From assembly GCA_902616905.1 (NCBI GenBank), contig CACMUP010000003.1, positions 1-64,000 of the forward strand: DNA of 64,000 nt. Direction: 5' to 3'. This document shows, piece after piece, positions 57,889 to 64,000 of this stretch; the first letter of the stretch is position 1, and every line of letters begins with the position of its first letter. The notes below the pieces were generated by a model. That model saw only the letters and a list, made by a program, of their open reading frames with translations, did not search any database and was not told the origin of the DNA. Origin of the DNA: an uncultured Bacteroidota bacterium. GTDB lineage: Bacteria > Bacteroidota > Bacteroidia > Flavobacteriales > Flavobacteriaceae. Made by a program: the position numbers and the translations under genes.

Positions 57889-58961
57889 TGCTTTATTTAT
57901 TAAGCAAAATTTCACAATCATTTTTAGCACTTCTCGGTGTTGCATCGTTAGTATTTTTTTTGTTCACAGTACTTCCTGGTGATCCAGCACAAATGATGTT
58001 AGATCAGAATGAAAATAGCGAACAACTTAAAATCATTAGAAATAAATTTGGTTTTGATTTACCACTAATTCACCAATATTTATTTTATTTAAATGATTTG
58101 TCTCCAATTTCACTACACAGCCTTAATAAAGATAATTTTTCTCATTATGAGCCTCAAGTTTATGGAGGAAGAATTTTATTTAGAAAGAATAATAAAGTAT
58201 TGGTTATTAAATTACCTTACTTTAGAACATCTTATCAAAAAATGGGTAAGCCAGTTAATGAGATTATTAAAGAAACACTGCCCAATACCACAATTTTAGC
58301 GATATCCTCAATGATTGTCGCTGTGCTTATCGGGCTCATGTTTGGAATTATCTCTACTATTTATAAAGACCAATTAATAGACCGAATTCTTATTATAATT
58401 AGTACTACAGGAATGAGTATTCCATCTTTTTTTAGTGCTATTTTATTTTCATGGCTATTCGGTTTCGTTTTAAATTCTTACACTCAATTAAATATGACAG
58501 GAAGTTTTTACGAATTAGATGATTTTGGAGAAACATATAGTATTATGTGGAAAAATCTTATTTTACCTTCAATTGTTCTTGGTATTCGTCCTCTTGCTGT
58601 AATTACTCAACTTACGAGAAATAATTTGATTGAGGTACTATCACAAGACTATATTAGAACTGCTTATTCAAAAGGGCTTTCAAAAAAGCAAGTGATTTTT
58701 AGACATGCTTTAAAAAATGCAATTAATCCAGTAATAACTTCTGTATCAGGTTGGTTTGCTTCACTTTTAGCAGGATCAATTTTTGTGGAATATATTTTTG
58801 GATGGAAAGGTCTAGGAAAAGAAATTGTAGAGGCATTAAATAAATTAGATGTTCCAGTTGTAATGGGCTCTGTTATTGTAATTGCATTTCTTTTTATTAT
58901 AATTAATATTGTTGTGGATTTGATATATTCATATTTGGATCCAAGAGTAAAAATAACTTAG
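57888..58961 (+). CDS. Orphan DppB/OppB-type ABC transporter permease
   Basis: A 357-residue inner-membrane protein of the oligopeptide-type permease family. It starts LYLLSKISQSFLALLGVASL, with the FTVLPGDPAQMMLDQ segment typical of DppB. Near the end is the EAA-like loop YIRTAYSKGLSKKQVIFRHA. A ~60-residue loop (about residues 70-125) is an expansion relative to E. coli DppB. There is no partner permease (DppC), ATPase or binding protein in the window, so it is an orphan, unless they lie elsewhere. It overlaps DUF1599 by 1 bp and is 3 bp upstream of tpiA. Confidence 0.88.
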   Translation: MLYLLSKISQSFLALLGVASLVFFLFTVLPGDPAQMMLDQNENSEQLKIIRNKFGFDLPLIHQYLFYLNDLSPISLHSLNKDNFSHYEPQVYGGRILFRKNNKVLVIKLPYFRTSYQKMGKPVNEIIKETLPNTTILAISSMIVAVLIGLMFGIISTIYKDQLIDRILIIISTTGMSIPSFFSAILFSWLFGFVLNSYTQLNMTGSFYELDDFGETYSIMWKNLILPSIVLGIRPLAVITQLTRNNLIEVLSQDYIRTAYSKGLSKKQVIFRHALKNAINPVITSVSGWFASLLAGSIFVEYIFGWKGLGKEIVEALNKLDVPVVMGSVIVIAFLFIIINIVVDLIYSYLDPRVKIT

Positions 58962-58964
58962 ATC

Positions 58965-59714
58965 ATGAAAAATAAAATTGTAGCAGGTAATTGGAAAATG
59001 AATAATAACAAAGAACAAACAAAAAGCCTCTTAAATAAATTAAAATCTTATAAAATTCCGGATGATGTTCGCATTATTGTTGCACCATCATTTACTCAAT
59101 TAGACCAAAGCCTTCAAATATTAAAGGGAACAAAAATTGGTGTTGCGGCTCAAAATATGAATGCAGCTTCTTCAGGTGCTTTTACTGGCGAAGTTTCAGC
59201 TGAGATGTTAAAAGGAATAGGTGTAAATTCTGTTATTATTGGTCACTCCGAAAGAAGATCCTTGTATCATGAATCAGACGAAATACTGATTAATAAAGTA
59301 AAATCTGCAATTGAATCAAATATGGAAATAATATTTTGTTTTGGAGAAGAACTTGATGATCGAAAATCTGGCTTACACTTCGAAATTATCAATAAACAAC
59401 TCAGTAGTACTCTTTTTAACTTTTCAGAGTCTGATTGGAAAAAAATAATTTTAGCTTATGAGCCTGTATGGGCTATTGGTACTGGTGAGACAGCTTCTCC
59501 TTCACAAGCACAAGAAATGCATTCTTATATCCGTAAAATTATTTCAAATAGATATAATGATAACTTAGCAAAAAATGTATCAATATTATATGGAGGTAGT
59601 GTGAAACCAAATAATGTTGAAGAAATATTTAAAGGTTTAGATGTTGATGGAGGTCTGATTGGTGGAGCTTCTCTTAATGCAGAGGATTTTATGGCTATAG
59701 TAAATGCATTTTAA
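58965..59714 (+). CDS. tpiA: Triose-phosphate isomerase
   Basis: A 249-residue TIM barrel of normal length, interconverting DHAP and GAP in glycolysis. Motifs are the start VAGNWKMN, with the Lys at residue 11, then IIGHSERR with the electrophilic His, AYEPVWAIGTGE with the catalytic Glu, and GGSVKPNN and GLIGGASL at the phosphate site. It follows the permease by 3 bp. The next gene (prmA) starts at the very next base after its stop. Housekeeping gene. Confidence 0.97.
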   Translation: MKNKIVAGNWKMNNNKEQTKSLLNKLKSYKIPDDVRIIVAPSFTQLDQSLQILKGTKIGVAAQNMNAASSGAFTGEVSAEMLKGIGVNSVIIGHSERRSLYHESDEILINKVKSAIESNMEIIFCFGEELDDRKSGLHFEIINKQLSSTLFNFSESDWKKIILAYEPVWAIGTGETASPSQAQEMHSYIRKIISNRYNDNLAKNVSILYGGSVKPNNVEEIFKGLDVDGGLIGGASLNAEDFMAIVNAF

Positions 59715-60551
59715 ATGAGAACCTATTTAGGATTGTACTTTAAAGTATTTCCAAAAGATCCTTGGACAGAGATTTTGCTTGCGCAACTACAAAATTTACC
59801 ATTTGAAACGTTTGAGATTACAAAAAAAGGAATTAATGCCTACATCAAGGAGTTGGAATTCAAAGAATCCCTTTTGAATCAAATCGATCTTTTTAGTAAT
59901 GATAAAATTAAAATTGAATTAAAATCAAAAAAAATTCCTTTTAAAAACTGGAATTTAAAGTGGGAAAAAAATTTTAGACCTATTGAGATTGATTCAAACT
60001 GTGTAATTAGGGCTGATTTCCACAAAAAGTTTGATAAAAAATATGAACTAGTTATCAACCCAAGAATGAGTTTTGGGACAGGCCATCATGAAACAACTTT
60101 TATGATGATGAAGTTTGCTTTAAAAATGAATTTAAAACACAAATCAATATTAGATATGGGTTGTGGAACAAGTATATTGTCAATTTTAGCTTCAAAACTT
60201 GGTGCAAAAAAAATTGACGCGATAGACAATAATCCATTATGTTTAGAAAACTCAAAAGAAAATATTCTGGTTAATAATTGTTGTAATATAAATTTAATTC
60301 TTGATGATAAGATTGATAAAAAAAAATCCTTATATGATGTTATTTTTGCAAACATAAATCTTAATGTATTAATCCAACAAATTCCAGATTTTTCAAATTC
60401 TTTAAATTTAAATGGTGATTTAATTCTTTCAGGCTTTTATGTCAAAGATATTTCTAAGATTAAAAAGAAGTGTAAGAGGTTCGGTTTGTACTTGACCGAT
60501 CAAAAACAAAAAAATGATTGGTGTTCATTAAAATTTAATTATGCCTGTTAA
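59715..60551 (+). CDS. prmA: Ribosomal protein L11 methyltransferase
   Basis: A 278-residue SAM-dependent methyltransferase, slightly shorter than E. coli PrmA (293). It trimethylates ribosomal protein L11. Motifs are RMSFGTGHHETTFMMM (substrate-binding) and SILDMGCGTSILSILASKLG (SAM site), then IDAIDNNPLCLEN and VIFANINLNVL. It starts at the base after the tpiA stop and overlaps clpS by 11 bp. The tpiA-prmA-clpS order is conserved in Flavobacteriia. The enzyme is cytoplasmic. Confidence 0.93.
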   Translation: MRTYLGLYFKVFPKDPWTEILLAQLQNLPFETFEITKKGINAYIKELEFKESLLNQIDLFSNDKIKIELKSKKIPFKNWNLKWEKNFRPIEIDSNCVIRADFHKKFDKKYELVINPRMSFGTGHHETTFMMMKFALKMNLKHKSILDMGCGTSILSILASKLGAKKIDAIDNNPLCLENSKENILVNNCCNINLILDDKIDKKKSLYDVIFANINLNVLIQQIPDFSNSLNLNGDLILSGFYVKDISKIKKKCKRFGLYLTDQKQKNDWCSLKFNYAC

Positions 60552-60825
60552 AGATCCAAATATTAAACCAAAAGAAATAGAAGAGATATCCATTCTTGAA
60601 TCTAAGGAACATGAAATAATTTTATATAACGATGATGTAAATACTTTTGATCATGTTATAGAATGTCTTGTTAAAATTTGTGATCATTCATACATTCAAG
60701 CAGAACAATGTGCTTATATAGTACATTATTCAGGCAAGTGTTCAGTAAAAACTGGTTTATTAGAAGAATTAATACCTAAGTGTACAGCTCTTCTTGAAGC
60801 TGGATTAAGTGCAGAGGTCATTTAA
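60541..60825 (+). CDS. clpS: ClpS, adaptor of ClpAP protease
   Basis: A 94-residue protein with the ClpS core: EIILYNDDVNTFDHVIECLV, HSYIQAEQCAYIVHYSGKCS and LIPKCTALLEAGLSAEVI. ClpS binds proteins with N-degrons and hands them to ClpA. The DxN(T)F motif and the GK of the YSGKCS segment are recognisable. It overlaps prmA by 11 bp. Together with the tmRNA tag in this window it points to Clp-based proteolysis, though the two systems are not otherwise linked here. Confidence 0.93.
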   Translation: MPVKDPNIKPKEIEEISILESKEHEIILYNDDVNTFDHVIECLVKICDHSYIQAEQCAYIVHYSGKCSVKTGLLEELIPKCTALLEAGLSAEVI

Positions 60826-60942
60826 TTAATAAGATTTTTTTCTTTAAAATAAATCTGCGACCTTTGAAAAAAATTGTTTAATACGGATCAATGGATTTAA
60901 TATCTTTTGTTCTCATTTCATGTATTGATTTAAAAACAGCTA

Positions 60943-61494
60943 ATGATATTTAGAAAACTACCTATTTTAATATTTATGATTATACCATTTAATTCGACTG
61001 CTCAAACAGACCTAGATACGACTATATACAAATTCAAGGTAACTAACATTGAAGGAGATATATTTGATTTTAATAGTTTAAAGGGGAAAAAAATTATGAT
61101 TGTAAACACTGCATCAAGGTGTGGCCTTACTCCGCAGTACAAAAAACTTCAAGCCCTTTACGATAAGTATAATGACAAAAACTTTGTAATTATAGGCTTT
61201 CCAGCCAATAATTTCCTTTTCCAAGAACCAGGTTCTAATGATGAAATTGCTGTTTTTTGTAAAAAAAACTATGGTGTAACTTTTCCAATGATGAGTAAAA
61301 TTTCAGTTAAAGGAAAGAATATGCATCCTATTTACCAATTCCTTACGCAAGAATCAAAAAACGGCGTTATTAGTTCAAGTGTCTCATGGAATTTTCAAAA
61401 GTATTTAATTGACCCTAATGGGAAATTAGCTAAAGTATTATCACCTAGAACACAACCTAATGACCCCTCGGTTATTTCCTGGATAGAAAATTAA
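60943..61494 (+). CDS. Periplasmic glutathione peroxidase-like thiol peroxidase
   Basis: A 183-residue Gpx-family protein with a signal peptide (about 1-20, FNSTAQ), so it acts in the periplasm. The catalytic tetrad is C60 (NTASRCGLTP), Q94 (FPANNFLFQEPGS), W149 and N150 (SWNFQKYL). C106 (VFCKKNYGVTF) fits the resolving Cys of thioredoxin-linked Gpx enzymes. Sec is replaced by Cys, which is normal in bacteria. It therefore probably reduces peroxides with thioredoxin rather than glutathione, and this organism appears to use bacillithiol instead. It overlaps the next gene's start by 1 bp. Confidence 0.9.
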   Translation: MIFRKLPILIFMIIPFNSTAQTDLDTTIYKFKVTNIEGDIFDFNSLKGKKIMIVNTASRCGLTPQYKKLQALYDKYNDKNFVIIGFPANNFLFQEPGSNDEIAVFCKKNYGVTFPMMSKISVKGKNMHPIYQFLTQESKNGVISSSVSWNFQKYLIDPNGKLAKVLSPRTQPNDPSVISWIEN

Positions 61495-62642
61495 TGAAAA
61501 GAGAAGAAAAATTAAAAACTAGGTGTGTTCATGCCGGTGAACTTGTTGATGAGAAATATGGTGGAGCAACTTCACCAATTTACATGTCTACATCATATAA
61601 ATTCACAGATGTTGAATTTAATCAGTACCCAAGATATTTTAATACACCAAATCAATTAGGTTTAGCAAATAAGATTGCCTCATTAGAAGGAGCTGAATCT
61701 GGACTTATTTTTAGTTCAGGTATGGCTGCAATATCTAACGCACTACTTTCACATTTAAAATCTGGAGATCATGTAATATTTCAAAACGATTTGTATGGGG
61801 GTACTCGTAATTTTATTAAAAAGGAATTCCCAAAGTATGGAATTGATTTTAGTTTTACAAATGGAATATCAGTTATTGATTTTGAAAACGAAATAAATGG
61901 TAACACCCAAGGTATTTATCTTGAAACTCCAAGTAATCCAACTTTAAAAATAGTTGATTTATCTAAAATTGGTGAGCTAGCAAAAGATAAAAATATCTGG
62001 ACAATGATTGATAATACATTTGCAAGTCCAGTCAATCAAAATCCAATAAAACATGGAATTGATATAGTGCTTCATAGTGCTACTAAATATTTAGGTGGTC
62101 ATAGTGATATATGTGCAGGAGCTGTCTTAGGCTCTAAAGAAAGTATTCAGAGAATTTTCAATTTAGCAAAAAATCTCGGAGGTAGTCTTAGCGAAATGAC
62201 TGTTTGGTTACTTGAAAGAAGCATAAAAACTCTCTTTATTAGAGTTCAAGCTCAAAACGATAATGCTAAAAAAATAGCAGAATTTTTAGACAGTGAATCT
62301 TGGATTTCAAAAGTGTATTACCCAGGTTTGAATCATCACCCAAATCATGATATAGCTGTGAAGCAAATGAAAGGTTTTGGGGGAATGCTATCATTCGAAT
62401 TAGTACCGGAGATAGATTCCAAAAAATTCCTTCTAAATTTAAATTTAATTAAGCCTACAATGAGTCTTGCTGGGGTAGAAAGCACAGCCCTAAGTCCTAG
62501 GTTGACTTCTCATGCATTATTGACAGATAATGAGAGAAAGAAACAGGGAATTAATTCTCAATTGATTCGATTTTCAACTGGTATTGAGTCTTTTGATGAT
62601 TTAAAAAATGATTTATTAAATGCAATAAGAAGTATTTCATGA
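61494..62642 (+). CDS. Cys/Met metabolism PLP enzyme (cystathionine gamma-synthase/lyase-like)
   Basis: A 382-residue PLP enzyme of the Cys/Met metabolism family. The Schiff-base Lys is K198 in LHSATKYLGGHSD. Other motifs are TRCVHAGE near the start, SSGMAAISNALLSHLKSGDH, and the C-terminal MSLAGVESTALSPRLTSH. It could be cystathionine gamma-synthase, gamma-lyase or a related enzyme; the motif alone does not decide. It overlaps bshB1 (62639) by 4 bp and starts on the last base of the Gpx stop codon, forming a three-gene operon. This links sulfur amino acid metabolism to bacillithiol synthesis, which uses cysteine. Confidence 0.88.
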   Translation: MKREEKLKTRCVHAGELVDEKYGGATSPIYMSTSYKFTDVEFNQYPRYFNTPNQLGLANKIASLEGAESGLIFSSGMAAISNALLSHLKSGDHVIFQNDLYGGTRNFIKKEFPKYGIDFSFTNGISVIDFENEINGNTQGIYLETPSNPTLKIVDLSKIGELAKDKNIWTMIDNTFASPVNQNPIKHGIDIVLHSATKYLGGHSDICAGAVLGSKESIQRIFNLAKNLGGSLSEMTVWLLERSIKTLFIRVQAQNDNAKKIAEFLDSESWISKVYYPGLNHHPNHDIAVKQMKGFGGMLSFELVPEIDSKKFLLNLNLIKPTMSLAGVESTALSPRLTSHALLTDNERKKQGINSQLIRFSTGIESFDDLKNDLLNAIRSIS

Positions 62643-63364
62643 CTCAAGTTGATATTTTGGCTTTTGGAGCCCACCCAGATGATGTGGAATTAGGTTGTGC
62701 AGGTACACTTTCACTCTCCATTAGTCAAGGAAAATCTGTTGCTATAATTGACCTTACAGAAGGAGAATTGGGAACAAGAGGTAACATTCAAACAAGAAAA
62801 AAAGAAGCTCAAAATGCAGCAAATATTTTAAATGTTAAATACCGTGAAAATTTAAAATTTAAAGATGGATTTTTTAAAAACGACGAGCATCACCAGATTA
62901 ATGTCATTAAAAAAATAAGATCATTTAAACCTAAAATAGTTCTCTGTAATGCTTTTAGGGATAGGCATATAGATCATAGTAAAGGAAATAAATTAGTAAA
63001 TGAATCATGTTTTTTAAGCGGATTAAATAAAATCGAAACTTTCGATAGCGCAGGAGCTGCTCAAGATTCATGGAGGCCAAAATTAATTCTTGAGTATATC
63101 CAATGGGATGATGTAAAACCAGATATTATTTTAGATATTTCTGGTCATTTAGAAAAAAAACTTCTAGCAGTAAGTGCTTTTAAAAGTCAATTTTATAATC
63201 CGGATTCAGGAGAAATTGAAACACCAATTAGTAGTAAAAACTTTATTGAAAGTGTAAAATATAGAGCGCAAAATCTAGGGCGCATAATTGGAACTACAGC
63301 GGGCGAAGGGTTTACATCAAAACAGCAGCTTTCTGTTTCCAATATATTTGACTTAATACGTTAA
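62639..63364 (+). CDS. bshB1: Bacillithiol biosynthesis deacetylase BshB1
   Basis: A 241-residue LmbE-type zinc deacetylase. The metal motif is FGAHPDDVELGC with H12, D14 and D15, and DLTEGELGTRG follows. Later come RDRHIDHSKG and the C-terminal SAFKSQFYNPDSGE. BshB1 removes the acetyl group from N-acetylglucosaminyl-malate to give GlcN-malate in bacillithiol synthesis; BshA and BshC are not in this window. It overlaps the PLP enzyme by 4 bp and is followed after 2 bp by the oxidoreductase gene. The bstA-like gene at 41642 is consistent with bacillithiol use. Assignment by motif is strong. Confidence 0.92.
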   Translation: MTQVDILAFGAHPDDVELGCAGTLSLSISQGKSVAIIDLTEGELGTRGNIQTRKKEAQNAANILNVKYRENLKFKDGFFKNDEHHQINVIKKIRSFKPKIVLCNAFRDRHIDHSKGNKLVNESCFLSGLNKIETFDSAGAAQDSWRPKLILEYIQWDDVKPDIILDISGHLEKKLLAVSAFKSQFYNPDSGEIETPISSKNFIESVKYRAQNLGRIIGTTAGEGFTSKQQLSVSNIFDLIR

Positions 63365-63366
63365 TA

Positions 63367-64000
63367 ATGGTTGTAATTAGGTGGGGAATACTTGGTCTAG
63401 GTAATATCGCACATAAATTTGCTTCAGACTTGTTAAAAGTTAGTGGATGTATACTTTATGGGGTGGCCTCTTCAAGAGAGCATGTAGCAGAAAAATTCTC
63501 AGAAAAATTTAATGTTAAAAAGTTTTATGACAATTACCATAAATTAATTTCAGATAAAGAAATTGATATAATCTATATAGCCTCACTAAATCAGGACCAC
63601 TTCAAATATTCTATTCAAGCATTGTCAAATAAAAAAGCTGTTTTGTGTGAAAAACCCTTGGCAATAAATCAGAATCAAGTTCAAAATCTTATTAAGTGTT
63701 CTAAAGAAAACAAATCATTTTTAATGGAGGCATTATGGACTAGATTTAATCCAACCTTTGAGCAACTTTTAGATTGGTTAAAAAATGACATGATTGGCCC
63801 AATAAATTATATTAATGCCTCTTTTAGTTTCAATGGACTAAGCAGTAGTATTGATTCCCGTTTATTTGATCCTAGTAAAGCTGGAGGAAGCCTTTTAGAT
63901 ATCGGAATATACCCACTATTCCTTGCTTATTTAGTTTTAGGTAGACCAAAAGATATAAAATCTAATGCAATAAAAACCACCAGAGGCGTAGATAAGCAGA
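63367..64000 (+). CDS. Gfo/Idh/MocA-family oxidoreductase (5' part)
   Basis: The gene starts with ATG at 63367 and runs off the end of the window. The visible 211 codons read MVVIRWGILGLGNIAHKFAS, with a Rossmann loop GLGNIA, then the second motif ALSNKKAVLCEKPLAINQNQ, and EALWTRFNPTF in the C-terminal fold (LLDIGIYPLFLAYLVLG). This is a Gfo/Idh/MocA dehydrogenase; these act on sugars or inositols with NAD(P). It follows bshB1 after 2 bp, so it could be part of the same transcript. The substrate cannot be told from the fragment. Confidence 0.9.
   Translation, partial: MVVIRWGILGLGNIAHKFASDLLKVSGCILYGVASSREHVAEKFSEKFNVKKFYDNYHKLISDKEIDIIYIASLNQDHFKYSIQALSNKKAVLCEKPLAINQNQVQNLIKCSKENKSFLMEALWTRFNPTFEQLLDWLKNDMIGPINYINASFSFNGLSSSIDSRLFDPSKAGGSLLDIGIYPLFLAYLVLGRPKDIKSNAIKTTRGVDKQ

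Noticed and set aside
60943-61494. Selenocysteine Gpx
   Set aside because: Codon 60 is TGT (Cys), and no UGA or SECIS structure is involved.

Overview
The window is about 64 kb of AT-rich chromosome from a member of Bacteroidota, most likely an uncultured marine Flavobacteriia. The main signs are: a fused SecDF; an archaeal/eukaryotic-type prolyl-tRNA synthetase; Rho with a long disordered insert; a diadenylate cyclase next to folP; a DUF4293 protein; bacillithiol genes; a tmRNA tag of the GENNYALAA type; almost no Shine-Dalgarno sequences; and promoters of the Bacteroidota form (TTG or TTTG, about 20 bp, TAnnTTTG). No SusC/SusD pair, integrase, transposase or CRISPR array was seen.

Left part (about 1-24.6 kb): an accessory-looking block made almost only of exported proteins. 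It holds a DUF1080-type (3-keto-glycoside hydrolase) protein, a sterol-desaturase-like membrane oxygenase and a TsdA-like dihaem cytochrome c beside a decayed DsrE-like pseudogene. Next comes a Tat-exported protein and a four-gene plus-strand operon: PSCyt1-DUF1549-DUF1553, DUF1501, a TIM-barrel sugar epimerase-like protein and a DUF2231-cytochrome-LRR fusion. Two related secreted alpha/beta-barrel-like proteins flank this operon on the opposite strand. A PhoD phosphatase, a GH2 beta-galactosidase, a DUF885 lipoprotein, an unrecognised lipoprotein and two adjacent secreted beta-propellers (LVIVD and YVTN types) follow. Together these suggest a cell-surface or periplasmic programme for sugar polymers and phosphate or sulfur compounds. 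The specific substrate cannot be read from the sequence.

Middle boundary (24.6-26.3 kb): a gene-poor scar downstream of the 3' end of the tmRNA gene (minus strand, 25876-26269). It carries decayed coding fragments, including an excisionase-like helix-turn-helix remnant, a GC-rich hairpin and short AT-rich inverted repeats. It looks like the relic of an element that used the tmRNA gene as an integration site, but no att duplication was found.

Right part (26.3-64 kb): mostly conserved core genes. These are ftsE; a TPR and outer-membrane-barrel pair; an amidohydrolase lipoprotein; asnB, gyrB, mdh, secDF; a bstA-like DinB protein; lgt, yidD, cysS; a FadL-like porin; a Gly/Tyr/Phe-rich lipoprotein; proS, tRNA-Glu, rpsT, rho; a DUF4293 protein; a YfcE-like phosphoesterase; truA; an MsbA-like exporter; cdaA, folP; a DUF1599 protein; an orphan ABC permease; tpiA, prmA, clpS; a periplasmic Gpx; a Cys/Met PLP enzyme; bshB1; and the start of a Gfo/Idh/MocA oxidoreductase that runs off the window. 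bshB1 and the bstA-like gene point to bacillithiol as the low-molecular-weight thiol.
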